In this document: positions 1-9,306 of the stretch, piece by piece | Layout of the letters: each line of letters begins with the position of its first letter | Numbering within the stretch: the first letter of the stretch is position 1 | Origin: Chitinophagaceae bacterium | GTDB taxonomy: Bacteria; Bacteroidota; Bacteroidia; Chitinophagales; Chitinophagaceae | Assembly: GCA_017307755.1 (NCBI GenBank) | Contig: JAFKGQ010000011.1 | Coordinates: forward strand, 402,724 to 466,723 | Direction of reading: 5' to 3' | Length of the DNA stretch: 64,000 bases | Notes under the pieces: model-generated | Database searches by the model: none | The model's input: only the letters and a program-made list of their open reading frames with translations | What the model was told of the DNA's origin: nothing | Made by a program: the position numbers and the translations under genes

Positions 1-2
1 TT

Positions 3-971
3 GGAAAAGCTATTGCACATGCGGTAAGATCCTTAAAACATAAGCATCATGCGGACGGCGAGGACATCCGTCAAAAGGACCAGGAAACAAGCATGATCGG
101 TCAATTCCTCTACCCCAAATTTGGCCCCGGTCAGCTATGGGAGGAAGTGGCCAGACAGATAGAGGCCCGTGGCGGTCGTATCTTTTTTCACCAGGACGTA
201 CGATCCATCGAGACAAAAGACGGGGATGTCGTCGCCGTCGAAACCATGGATGGGACCACAGGGGTCAACCATCGATGGGAAGGGGATTACTTTTTCTCGA
301 CCATGCCCGTGCAGGAACTGATCGCAGGGATGAATGGCATCGTTCCCGCCAACGTAAAACAGGTAGCAGCGGGCTTGCAATACAGGGATTTTATTACGGT
401 AGGGATATTATTAACCAGGCTCCACAATCCGGAAAAAGCAACCCCAGATAACCCCCTATTGCCTGACACCTGGATCTATATACAGGAAAGGGATGTAAGG
501 GTAGGCAGACTGCAGATCTTTAATAACTGGAGCCCCTACATGGTGAAAGATCCCAACACGGTGTGGGTGGGGATGGAATATTTTTGTGATAAGATGGATG
601 CGTTCTGGCAGTTGCCTGATAGCAAGATCAGGGCGATGGCCATCGAAGAGCTAAAAAAAATGGGGTTAGCCAGAGTAGAAGAAGTGCTGGATGCCACGGT
701 GCTGCGAATGGAAAAGACCTACCCGGCTTATTTTGGCACCTACGATCGATTTGAAGAAGTACGGAAGTTCACTGACCAGTTCACCAACCTATACCTCATC
801 GGTCGTAACGGTATGCACAAGTATAATAATTCGGATCATTCCATGCTGACAGCCATGGTTGCTGTGGATAACATTTGTGCGGGTACTGCTCAAAAGGAAA
901 ATATCTGGGCCATCAATACGGAGACCGAATACCATGAAGAGGCTGCCAAAAAGACTACCACTACAGCCTAA
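3..971 (+). CDS. FAD-dependent oxidoreductase (UDP-galactopyranose mutase/amine oxidase-like), C-terminal part, 5' end outside window
   Basis: The frame is open from before base 1 (first whole codon at base 3) and stops at 969-971. It closely matches the middle and C-terminal part of the flavoprotein half of the 28865-31975 protein, sharing blocks such as YFFSTMPVQELIA, RMEKTYPAYFGTYDRF and NGMHKYNNSDHSML. The family comprises soluble flavoproteins related to amine oxidases and UDP-galactopyranose mutase, often encoded in surface-glycan loci; the substrate cannot be told from sequence. The FAD-binding N-terminus is not visible here. Unlike the 28865 copy, this one ends after a short EEAAKK tail with no membrane domain. 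It converges with the GH51 gene, 7 bases away. Family call firm, exact reaction unknown. Confidence 0.85.
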   Translation, partial: GKAIAHAVRSLKHKHHADGEDIRQKDQETSMIGQFLYPKFGPGQLWEEVARQIEARGGRIFFHQDVRSIETKDGDVVAVETMDGTTGVNHRWEGDYFFSTMPVQELIAGMNGIVPANVKQVAAGLQYRDFITVGILLTRLHNPEKATPDNPLLPDTWIYIQERDVRVGRLQIFNNWSPYMVKDPNTVWVGMEYFCDKMDAFWQLPDSKIRAMAIEELKKMGLARVEEVLDATVLRMEKTYPAYFGTYDRFEEVRKFTDQFTNLYLIGRNGMHKYNNSDHSMLTAMVAVDNICAGTAQKENIWAINTETEYHEEAAKKTTTTA

Positions 972-978
972 AAGTCGT

Positions 979-2505
979 TTATTTCAGCTCCAGCATCACC
1001 ACGGAATGGGCGGGTAATGTCACCACCATTTCGCCGCCTTCTTTGCGGGCGCCTTTAAAGTCGACGAGATGTATATTATCCGGCTGATCAAAGGTATTGA
1101 TGTCATTCACTTTTGTGGACGTCAATATTTGTCCTCCGATACTTTTGGAAGGCAGCCCTTGCAGGGATGTGCGGATGGTGATGGATTTGGCCGCATCCAC
1201 ATTCACCAGGCTGATATGCACGGTCCCGAGAGAGTCACGTGAGGCGGAGGCGTTGATCGCGGGGATCTTTTGCTGACCATATACATAGTCGGGGCTGTTG
1301 AATTTCAACACCAGGGAATGCGCATCCTGATGCACTTTGTACATGTCAAAGACATGATAGGTAGGAGTCAGCAGCATCTTGTCACCCTGGGTAAGGACAA
1401 GGGCCTGCACGACGTTGACTATCTGCGCCAGGTTGGCCATTTTGATCCTGTCCGCGTGGTTATTAAAGATATTCAGCGTGGTGGCGGCCACCAGGCCATC
1501 ACGCAAACTACTTTGCTGATAGTGAAAATCCGGCGACGTCCCCGGCTCTACATCCGTGGAGATACCCCACTCGTCCACAACAAGGTTCACCTTTTTCTGC
1601 TGATCATATTTATCCATGATGATCAGGTGCTTATTGATCAGCTCTTCCATCTTCAGACAGGAGAGTATCCCACGGAAATAGGCTGCTTCGCCAAAATTAG
1701 TGGCAGAGGCATCCTTAAAGTCTTTGTCCCCGGGATAGGCGTAGTAATGCAGACCGATACCCCAGGTATTACGATGTAGTATAGTCTTCATGACCCCTTC
1801 CGTCCAATTGTAGTCATCGTTCTCCGGGCCGCAGGCGACGAGCTTCATGGGCTGACCGTTGAAACGTCTGCTGGCAAATCGGCTGTATCGTCTGTATACT
1901 TCCCCGTAGTATTCAGGGGTAAAGTAGCCGCCGCAGCCCCAGCTTTCGTTACCCACACCCCAAAAAGTGACGTTATAAGGACCGCTATGACCGTTTTGTC
2001 TGCGGAGGTCGGCGAGAGTGCTTTCACCAGGGTAGTTGAGATATTCCAGCCAGCTTTCCATCTCTTCCGGCGTACCCGTCCCGACATTGGCCGAGATATA
2101 GGCCTCACAGCCCAGCAGACGGCAAAGTTCCATAAACTCGTGGGTGCCAAAGCTGTTGTTGTCCACCACCATACCCCATTGGGTATTCACCGTCTTCTTC
2201 CGTTTGTCCCGCGGACCGATGCCGTCCTGCCAATGATATTGGTCTGCAAAACAGCCGCCGGGCCAGCGCAGGATAGGTATCTTTATCTTCTTTAGCGCAT
2301 CCACGACGTCCATTCTGAATGTATCCTTTCTCCAGAGTCCTTCGTAGACACAGCGACCGAGATGCTCGGCGAATTGTCCGTAAATATAGCGGCTGATCTG
2401 TGGCCCCGCGGTATCGCTGATCAGGAGGGTTACGGCATTTTGTGCGGAGGTGGAAAGGTGGAGGGTAACCAACAGGACAAGGGGAAGCAATATCTTTATA
2501 CGCAT
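979..2505 (-). CDS. alpha-L-arabinofuranosidase, GH51
   Basis: A 508-residue exported glycoside hydrolase expected to release terminal arabinofuranosyl residues from arabinose-containing glycans in the periplasm or outside. A signal peptide (LLPLVLLVTLHLSTSAQ) covers about residues 1-21. The TIM-barrel catalytic residues of GH51 are visible: the acid/base Glu187 in FWGVGNESWG and the nucleophile Glu312 in VVDEWG. The ATG at 2505 is chosen over an in-frame upstream start at 2613 because the signal peptide begins there and because the longer form would overlap the next gene by about 100 bases. It lies 10 bases downstream of the membrane-protein gene 2516-4018 on the same strand, so the two are probably co-transcribed. 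Confidence 0.92.
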   Translation of the reverse strand: MRIKILLPLVLLVTLHLSTSAQNAVTLLISDTAGPQISRYIYGQFAEHLGRCVYEGLWRKDTFRMDVVDALKKIKIPILRWPGGCFADQYHWQDGIGPRDKRKKTVNTQWGMVVDNNSFGTHEFMELCRLLGCEAYISANVGTGTPEEMESWLEYLNYPGESTLADLRRQNGHSGPYNVTFWGVGNESWGCGGYFTPEYYGEVYRRYSRFASRRFNGQPMKLVACGPENDDYNWTEGVMKTILHRNTWGIGLHYYAYPGDKDFKDASATNFGEAAYFRGILSCLKMEELINKHLIIMDKYDQQKKVNLVVDEWGISTDVEPGTSPDFHYQQSSLRDGLVAATTLNIFNNHADRIKMANLAQIVNVVQALVLTQGDKMLLTPTYHVFDMYKVHQDAHSLVLKFNSPDYVYGQQKIPAINASASRDSLGTVHISLVNVDAAKSITIRTSLQGLPSKSIGGQILTSTKVNDINTFDQPDNIHLVDFKGARKEGGEMVVTLPAHSVVMLELK

Positions 2506-2515
2506 AGGTGGCGAT

Positions 2516-4018
2516 TTATTCCGACGAGCTATTAAAAACACCCTGCGGCTGCGATAGTGGGGTCCGTTCGCTATGCCGGGCAATAAAATCCAGGAACACC
2601 AGCGCAAAAGCAAACTCGAGGATCATCAAAAACAGCTGGTGACGCAATACAATAGCTCCCGCTGTGATCTTAAAGAAGAGGTCGCAGAGCCAAAAAGCCG
2701 TGATGGTAATAACGATCCAGGCATTTATCCGGCCCGCCTTTTTAAGACCGCCAAAGAGGAGAAAACCCACCAGCCCGAGGATAAAGGCCAGGTGGATAAT
2801 ACCCAGCAGCATCGGGTAAGGGGAAAGGATGGCCGTCCGCAGGTTGATATAGTCAGGACTGACCATGAGGGTCTTTAATCCAAACCACGAGCTTGCCTCC
2901 CTGCCGATGTCATCCTGTCGCAGATAAAAGGGGGACAGCGAGGAAAAGACCTCTGTAGGGGATATGGCATAACGAATGGTGCTTGGCCATAGGAACCACC
3001 GGCAGTAGGCGATAGGATATTTACGGGCCAGGTAGGTCCCATATGCCGAATATAGGGGGGCGACAAGCCCAAAGGTCCTGAGGTCCAGGAAGACGGAGTC
3101 CTGTCCATACTGACGCACTTTATATTGCAGAAGGGGGGAACCACCATCTGCCGCATAAAAAGCCCCCCCCGAACGGGCATCTGAAAGGTCATCCACCCAT
3201 CTGACGGCCCTGAAATAGCGCTTTACCATAAGGTCCAGGGTGGCAAATCTTGCGGGTACAGTGTCATCCTTTTCCTGGCAGACGTGTCCGTACATATACA
3301 GGGCGTTATTTGCCATCCGCCAGCTGCCAAAAGGGGAGAATTGCCGGACACCGCTGGACCGCTCCATCTCGCCCCGGGTATACTGGATAAAACCCCCAAT
3401 AAAAAGGAATTGCAGGGCAATCGCCGCCACTTTGAGCCAGGGACGCATTCGGGCTGCTAAAAGAATAAATGCGGCTATAAAGGGGTAATAAAGTGCGTTA
3501 TAGCGAACGGTGAATACCAATAGGAGCAGCAGGGCATGGATAAGGATCATATAAGGACGGGGGCGGGTCATAATCCACATGAGCTGGGTGATCCAAAGGA
3601 TGCTCAGGGTGGTGAACAAAGCATCGGACATGATAAAATTGCTGCAGTAGAGGAACAGGGGATTTACAAAAAAGAAGAGGAAGAGCAGGACCTTCATCCA
3701 CTTGCTGCCAGGATGAAAAAAATACAACAGGCTAAAAAAGAAAAGGAGAAAGGACGCTTCCAGCAGCAGGTACTGTACCCACACCAGCAATGTGGCAGAC
3801 CTTGAGAAAAAACTGAATAGTTGGAGGAACCACGTATACCCCATGGGGAAGGAATTGACATTCCGTCCTTCCACCAGAGGCCGGATATAGACATAGCTGT
3901 CCATCACCATAAAGGGATGGGGGTATAACAGCTTGAAAATAAAAAAAAGAATAAGGCTTAGGGCGCCGGCGCTCAACAGATAAATGCGATGGTGCCATAT
4001 AAGATCCCGGAAGCTCAT
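2516..4018 (-). CDS. multi-pass membrane protein, putative GT-C glycosyltransferase (family A)
   Basis: A 500-residue integral membrane protein with roughly ten or more hydrophobic segments. After the first segment (residues about 14-32) comes an extracytoplasmic loop with MDSYVYI, the acidic position expected in GT-C enzymes, which use lipid-linked sugars. Other conserved blocks are SDALF, FTVRYNALYYP and RHQLF near the end. The same layout and blocks recur in the 27266-28861 protein and in the C-terminal half of the 28865-31975 fusion, defining a family of three in this window. It sits next to the GH51 gene and 111 bases from the GH172 gene, suggesting arabinose or furanose glycans, but donor and acceptor are unknown. 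GT-C assignment is inferred from topology and the DSY loop, not from a database match. Confidence 0.7.
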   Translation of the reverse strand: MSFRDLIWHHRIYLLSAGALSLILFFIFKLLYPHPFMVMDSYVYIRPLVEGRNVNSFPMGYTWFLQLFSFFSRSATLLVWVQYLLLEASFLLFFFSLLYFFHPGSKWMKVLLFLFFFVNPLFLYCSNFIMSDALFTTLSILWITQLMWIMTRPRPYMILIHALLLLLVFTVRYNALYYPFIAAFILLAARMRPWLKVAAIALQFLFIGGFIQYTRGEMERSSGVRQFSPFGSWRMANNALYMYGHVCQEKDDTVPARFATLDLMVKRYFRAVRWVDDLSDARSGGAFYAADGGSPLLQYKVRQYGQDSVFLDLRTFGLVAPLYSAYGTYLARKYPIAYCRWFLWPSTIRYAISPTEVFSSLSPFYLRQDDIGREASSWFGLKTLMVSPDYINLRTAILSPYPMLLGIIHLAFILGLVGFLLFGGLKKAGRINAWIVITITAFWLCDLFFKITAGAIVLRHQLFLMILEFAFALVFLDFIARHSERTPLSQPQGVFNSSSE

Positions 4019-4129
4019 TGCTATAAATTTCCGTCCGGGAAATGATCCGAATTGATGTAAAGATTATCCGGTTGGAAATATTAGCGGCCGGTAAGAGGAA
4101 GATATTCGGGTTTACTGCTCCGGAGCATT

Positions 4130-5605
4130 TTATTGCGTCTGAAAAACATACGGTTTGTTCACATAATAAAAAACGACGGAACAATACTGTACAGGTACTC
4201 CAACGACAGTACCGCCATGTTCAATTCCCTGGTATAGACTCTTTTTGAATGGTATCTTGTCAGAAATCAAGAGCCGGTATCCGCCCGTCCAGGATGTCTC
4301 ACTCGAATATCCAAGGCACCCTGAAAGGGGCAAGCTACATAGATGATTCCATCGCCCTTCAATATTGTACCAGCCGCCATTGAAATAATCTTCTGTTCCG
4401 GTGCCGTGTAACATAGATACGCCATCGACAACGGTGGAATCATCTCCTTCCCAAAATGGCGTGCCGTTTACCCCTTCATCACCTTGCCCGGTGAGCATCG
4501 TACCCACATAATGCCCCTGACCGGCAACGTTTAGGAGCACATGATAAGGGTCTTTTGTCTCAAGGTGCCTGCTCTGAGCATATGCACAAAAGTATCCCTC
4601 CGTTGCTGCATGCCTGGAATCACGGCTGTACCAAATAGTCGCCATGCTCTTGTATGTATTGCTCGTACTTGTATTGACTAATTCAACCCTGGCACTATGA
4701 TCAAAAGGCATGGGAAAATAGACATAATTTTTATTACCTCTACAACCAATGAGCAAGCTTTGCATAGCAGGTCTGTGCAAAACGTGACCAAAAAATTGGG
4801 CAGCCGGGCAATCAATGGCCGGATGGATTTCACCATCCCAAAAGATACGGAGACGGCAATCTTGCGTTCCAGTTGTATCCAGTTCGATGCCGTTGATGCG
4901 GCCTCCACGGGTCCAGCTACCAACAGTTTTCGTCTGTCCTGGTGAAACTGAGACAAACTGCTGCTTTTTTTTACCCTTTACCCCTTCTCTGGAGTTTTGC
5001 CATAATAAAGCTATACGGGATATGTCTTTCTTTTCTTTTTTTGAGAGGTTATCAGAGAATGAGGTAACTGTCGTTCCCTTGGGATATAGACGATAGCCGA
5101 TCTGATGAAATTGCAATTTTTTGCCACGACAAACGATCCGGCAATGTGATTGAAATAAAATTGGAAAGTAACAAAAATATCCTCCAACAGCATTGCCACA
5201 AATAGGTTTGACGAAGGGGTATCTAACCCCGGAGAACAAGTCCAGATAGCAGATCGATAAAGTAGGACTGCTCATGTTATCTATATAAAAATCCAATGTG
5301 TCGCTCGTGGGCGTTGGCGTATAAAATCGATTAATAACTCCTGGCCCATCAATATCCAACATAACAAGACTGCTATCCGGATTACGCCGGACGAAAGACC
5401 ATGTACCTCTAAAACCATCATTATTGCCGCCGAGACGGTCATAGGTCGTTTCTTCCCCCTCTGTAGTATTGGTGCAATAGGATGGTAAAAGTGACATATC
5501 ATACAACGGAAGTAGTTCCTTATGAAGTGTGACATTTTTGCTATTTGACTGACCGTACACCGTTACTGGTAATAAAAAGGCAAGAAGGATTTTTTGACAT
5601 ATCAC
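4130..5605 (-). CDS. DUF2961 / GH172 family protein
   Basis: A 491-residue exported protein with a short signal peptide (LLAFLLPVTVYGQ). DUF2961 hallmarks appear in order: GGNNDGF (59-65), DGPGVINRF (86-94), GGYFCYFPI (141-149), FWEGDD (384-389) and GTGTEDYFNGGW (401-412). DUF2961 is now glycoside hydrolase family 172, whose characterised members act on fructofuranosides and arabinofuranosides; the acidic residues of FWEGDD and GTEDYF are the likely catalytic ones. The start is a GTG at 5605: no in-frame ATG precedes the signal peptide, and an in-frame stop lies 19-21 bases upstream. It is on the same strand as the GT-C-like and GH51 genes, consistent with furanoside metabolism. The exact substrate is not predictable. 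Confidence 0.85.
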   Translation of the reverse strand: MICQKILLAFLLPVTVYGQSNSKNVTLHKELLPLYDMSLLPSYCTNTTEGEETTYDRLGGNNDGFRGTWSFVRRNPDSSLVMLDIDGPGVINRFYTPTPTSDTLDFYIDNMSSPTLSICYLDLFSGVRYPFVKPICGNAVGGYFCYFPILFQSHCRIVCRGKKLQFHQIGYRLYPKGTTVTSFSDNLSKKEKKDISRIALLWQNSREGVKGKKKQQFVSVSPGQTKTVGSWTRGGRINGIELDTTGTQDCRLRIFWDGEIHPAIDCPAAQFFGHVLHRPAMQSLLIGCRGNKNYVYFPMPFDHSARVELVNTSTSNTYKSMATIWYSRDSRHAATEGYFCAYAQSRHLETKDPYHVLLNVAGQGHYVGTMLTGQGDEGVNGTPFWEGDDSTVVDGVSMLHGTGTEDYFNGGWYNIEGRWNHLCSLPLSGCLGYSSETSWTGGYRLLISDKIPFKKSLYQGIEHGGTVVGVPVQYCSVVFYYVNKPYVFQTQ

Positions 5606-5735
5606 AAATCGAAATTTTAAAAGTTAACTTTTGTTTTTTAAGTAATGTCGCTAATGTAAACACTTAACCTTGAAGAAAGTACTACTGCTTATAAGCTGCA
5701 GGGGAAAAACATAATTTACTAAAAAAAGCCAAATT

Positions 5736-6704
5736 ATGAGAACACCCATCATTTACAGCATTTTATTTATCATATTATTCTGCTTTGTCACCAGCAATAT
5801 GGTTTATTTTGGTTTTATGGAGGATCGTATCCTTACATATACCAAAAATTCATTCATACAATTATATGGCGCTGGCATCTATCAATATCGGGTCCTTGGA
5901 AAATGGCTGGTGTTGGAATTGGATAAGATTGTAGATCCTTCCGGCAAAAAATTTTTTTTATCAATTTTCTATTTCAACACCTTTTTTCTAATTCTAACAG
6001 GCATTGTTACGGTGCTATTAGTCAATTTGGAAGCAGTGTTTATTATGAGCCAGAGCGAGAAATATTTTATTATGTTACTGGTCCCATCACTGATAAATTT
6101 AACTCAATATACCGTAGTACCCTATGATGTGTCCGGATATTTCTTTCAGTTATTAATTATGTTTATTTTCCTGTCATTTTACGAGACACGGTATATTCTG
6201 GCGATGATCTCTATTTGTCTGCTATTGATCTTGTCTACCCTGAACAGGGAATCCTCAGCTTTAAATGTAGCATTTATGATTAATATCCTGATCCTACGCG
6301 ATGGGTTTAAAACGAAAGCATTTACAAGTATGTGCATGTTTATTTGGGCGTTCCTATTGACCTACATTTGCCTTAGAGTAATGATTGTAAACAAACCATA
6401 CAACGCAATTAGCCTTTTAGCGGGCTATTTGACTAAGTATATAAATGTTTTAGGAATCCTTTTTTGGTTGTTAGTCGGCACATTTGTCTACAATTTATCA
6501 AACACCCGGCAGAACAAAAACCTTGTCATCTTATTCCACATTCTCAGTCTCCCATATATTTTTACAGTATTTTACAGCGGCATACTATGGGAAATGAGGC
6601 TATATATCCCACTTTTCCTGGGAAGTCTATTTCTTAGCAAGTTAGATACTTCAAAATTTAATATGAGAGGAAATATTTTCAGTAAAATTTCAGGCAGGAA
6701 CTAG
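5736..6704 (+). CDS. multi-pass membrane protein of unknown function
   Basis: A 322-residue, very hydrophobic protein with about eight to nine predicted membrane segments, the first at residues 5-25. The block GIYQYRVLGKW follows an early loop, then hydrophobic helices alternate with short loops; an NRESSALN block sits near residue 170. It is clearly more AT-rich than its neighbours, which suggests a separate origin. It stands 57 bases ahead of the GH116 gene on the same strand. I do not recognise the family with certainty; a glycan polymerase, flippase or GT-C-like role would fit the context, but nothing in the sequence proves it. Confidence 0.6.
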   Translation: MRTPIIYSILFIILFCFVTSNMVYFGFMEDRILTYTKNSFIQLYGAGIYQYRVLGKWLVLELDKIVDPSGKKFFLSIFYFNTFFLILTGIVTVLLVNLEAVFIMSQSEKYFIMLLVPSLINLTQYTVVPYDVSGYFFQLLIMFIFLSFYETRYILAMISICLLLILSTLNRESSALNVAFMINILILRDGFKTKAFTSMCMFIWAFLLTYICLRVMIVNKPYNAISLLAGYLTKYINVLGILFWLLVGTFVYNLSNTRQNKNLVILFHILSLPYIFTVFYSGILWEMRLYIPLFLGSLFLSKLDTSKFNMRGNIFSKISGRN

Positions 6705-6761
6705 TAATTTCTTTTCTGCAGCGTGTTTCCAGCAGAGCAGTAATGTTAAACCCATCCCATC

Positions 6762-9248
6762 ATGCCCTCCACATCCAGGTATATAGTCGTCCTCTTGCTA
6801 TTGATAGCCCGGTCGGTGGTTCTTGGACAATCAGCGCATCCCTACAATGGTATTTACAAAGGCGACTATTTACAGCATATTGCATTCCCCATCGGGGGTA
6901 TGGGGGCCGGTATGTTCTGTCTGGAGGGCACAGGGGCCATCTCTCATGTATCCGTGCGGAACAACCCCGACATGTTTAACGAGCCGCCGGTTTTTGCGGC
7001 CATCGCTATCAAGGGGCGGCCAGGTAGCGCAAGGGTACTGGAGGGACCTGTACCCGACTGGAAGAAGTTTGGACAGCGGGAGTCTGCAGGGGGAAGGGGC
7101 GGCACTACTTATGGGCTGGCCCGTTTCAGCGAGGCGGAGTTCCTTGCCCGCTTTCCTTTTGGAGAGATCACCTTGCGGGATGCAACCCTACCCCTGGATG
7201 TGCATATCACCGGATGGAGCCCCTTTATTCCCACGGATGAGGACAATTCCGGGTTGCCCGTGGGCGCCCTTGAATACAAATTTAAAAACACAGGCCGGCA
7301 GGCCATCGGGTGCGTCTTTTCCTACAATGCCCGCAACTTCATGGCTCTGCCCCATCGTGATACTACTATTGGACTCAATACCATTAAACCGACACCTAAC
7401 GGCTTTATTCTCTCCCAGGCTGGTACGAACAAATCCCCCGAACAAAAGGGGGATTTTGCCATTTACGCCGATGATCCCAACACCGTGGTAGACCACTGCT
7501 GGTTTCGCGGCGGCTGGTGGGATCCGCTGACCATGGCCTGGGATCATATCGAAAAAGGCGAGGTACAGCCCGTGTCGCCTGTGGAAAAAGATGCCCCCGG
7601 CGCTTCGCTCTTCGTACCTTTTACACTCAAGCCGGGGGAGGAAAAGACCGTCCGTCTGATGATGGTCTGGTATGTTCCGGACAGTAAAATGCGTTATGGA
7701 CGGGATATTGCCGTACAGCAGCCGCCCACGTTTTACAAACCCTGGTATAGCAGCAAATTTTCCAGCATTGAAGATGTGGCCGCTTACTGGCAAGGCCATT
7801 ACAACGAGCTGCGGCAAAAGTCGGCGCTTTTCCGGGATGCTTTTTATAAGAGCACTTTGCCACCGGAAGTGCTGGAAGCGGTGAGCGCCAATCTCACTAT
7901 TTTGAAATCGCCTACAGTACTAAGGCAGTATGACGGTCGCTTCTGGGCCTGGGAGGGTTGCAATGACGACCAGGGCAGCTGTGCGGGCACATGCACCCAT
8001 GTATGGAATTATGCGCAGGCGCTTTGCCATCTTTTTCCTAACATGGAGCGCAGTGTCCGGGAGACGGAATTAGGAGATGACATGGATAGCGCCGGGCATC
8101 AGAATTACAGGGCCGCCCTACCCATACGACCTGTGGCGCATAATTACTACCTGCCGGCTGCCGATGGTCAGCTGGGTGGGATCATGAAAGTGTATCGTGA
8201 ATGGCGGATCAGCGGGGACAGCGCCTGGCTGCGGAGTATATATCCCAGACTAAAGGTAAGTCTCGACTATTGTATACGCACGTGGGATCCTCGCCATACG
8301 GGGACATTGGAGGAGCCGCATCACAATACGTATGACATCGAATTTTGGGGCCCGGACGCAATGTGTACCGGTATCTACCTGGGTGCGTTGGAGGCAATGA
8401 TCAAAATAAGCGAATACTTAGGCGCAGACACCAGCTTCTACAAACAGTTATATATAAATGGCCGTTCATACATGGAAAAAACACTGTACAACGGCCATTA
8501 CTTCATCCAGCAAATCCAATGGACCGGCCTGAATGCCTCCAACCCGGCGGAAAATCCCCGCGAATGGCTGGAAGAGTATTCTGACGAGGCGGCGCAGCTG
8601 TTGAAAAAAGAAGGTCCCAAATACCAATATGGCAAGGGTTGTCTCAGTGATGGGGTGTTGGGCGCCTGGCTGGCCCGTGTCTGTGGTCTGTCCGCTCCTA
8701 TCGACACGGCCAGGGTCAGCAGCCACCTCATGGCTGTATACAAATACAATTTTAAAAAAGACCTCAGCGGCTATAGCAATCCGCAACGACCGGGTTTTGC
8801 CCTTGGACATGAGGGTGGGCTCCTGCTGTGCACCTGGCCGCTGGGGGGACAGCTGTCCCTGCCTTTTGTTTACAGCAACGAAGTGTGGACGGGTGTGGAG
8901 TACCAGGCGGCATCCCATCTCATTTTCCAGGGCCGGGTAAAGGAGGGGCTGGAGATCGTACGTGCCTGCCGCGATAGATACAATGGTAAGGTGCGAAACC
9001 CCTTTAATGAGTATGAGGCCGGTTATTGGTATGCCCGGGCGCTTTCCAGTTATGCCCTGCAGGAAGCGCTTACAGGTGTCCGCTACGACGCGGTGGAGAG
9101 GACTCTGTATGTGGACTCAAGGGTAGGTAATTTTACCAGCTTTCTTTCCACAGCCACTGGTTTTGGCAACGTGATCTTTAAAGATGGCAAAGCAAAGGTG
9201 AATGTAGTATATGGCAGTATTCCCGTAGAGAAAGTCATACTGCTGTAG
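6762..9248 (+). CDS. GH116 family glycoside hydrolase (beta-glucosidase/GBA2-like)
   Basis: An 828-residue exported protein with a signal peptide (residues about 5-23, ending VVLGQ). The N-terminal GBA2-type beta domain starts with FPIGGMGAGMFCLEGTG; the (alpha/alpha)6 catalytic domain carries FWAWEG with the presumed nucleophile Glu398 and NTYDIEFWGPD with the presumed acid/base Asp525. A CTHVWNYAQALCHLFP block lies between them. GH116 covers beta-glucosidases, xylosidases and glucosylceramidases; substrate not predictable. It is followed after 58 bases by a family B membrane protein on the same strand. A close paralogue lies at 14432-16960 next to another family B gene. Family confidence high. 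Confidence 0.92.
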   Translation: MPSTSRYIVVLLLLIARSVVLGQSAHPYNGIYKGDYLQHIAFPIGGMGAGMFCLEGTGAISHVSVRNNPDMFNEPPVFAAIAIKGRPGSARVLEGPVPDWKKFGQRESAGGRGGTTYGLARFSEAEFLARFPFGEITLRDATLPLDVHITGWSPFIPTDEDNSGLPVGALEYKFKNTGRQAIGCVFSYNARNFMALPHRDTTIGLNTIKPTPNGFILSQAGTNKSPEQKGDFAIYADDPNTVVDHCWFRGGWWDPLTMAWDHIEKGEVQPVSPVEKDAPGASLFVPFTLKPGEEKTVRLMMVWYVPDSKMRYGRDIAVQQPPTFYKPWYSSKFSSIEDVAAYWQGHYNELRQKSALFRDAFYKSTLPPEVLEAVSANLTILKSPTVLRQYDGRFWAWEGCNDDQGSCAGTCTHVWNYAQALCHLFPNMERSVRETELGDDMDSAGHQNYRAALPIRPVAHNYYLPAADGQLGGIMKVYREWRISGDSAWLRSIYPRLKVSLDYCIRTWDPRHTGTLEEPHHNTYDIEFWGPDAMCTGIYLGALEAMIKISEYLGADTSFYKQLYINGRSYMEKTLYNGHYFIQQIQWTGLNASNPAENPREWLEEYSDEAAQLLKKEGPKYQYGKGCLSDGVLGAWLARVCGLSAPIDTARVSSHLMAVYKYNFKKDLSGYSNPQRPGFALGHEGGLLLCTWPLGGQLSLPFVYSNEVWTGVEYQAASHLIFQGRVKEGLEIVRACRDRYNGKVRNPFNEYEAGYWYARALSSYALQEALTGVRYDAVERTLYVDSRVGNFTSFLSTATGFGNVIFKDGKAKVNVVYGSIPVEKVILL

Positions 9249-9306
9249 GGTTGCAGGCTGAAAAAGTATTTTCACAGATACTTCTTTCATCCTTTAATAA
9301 GCCTGT

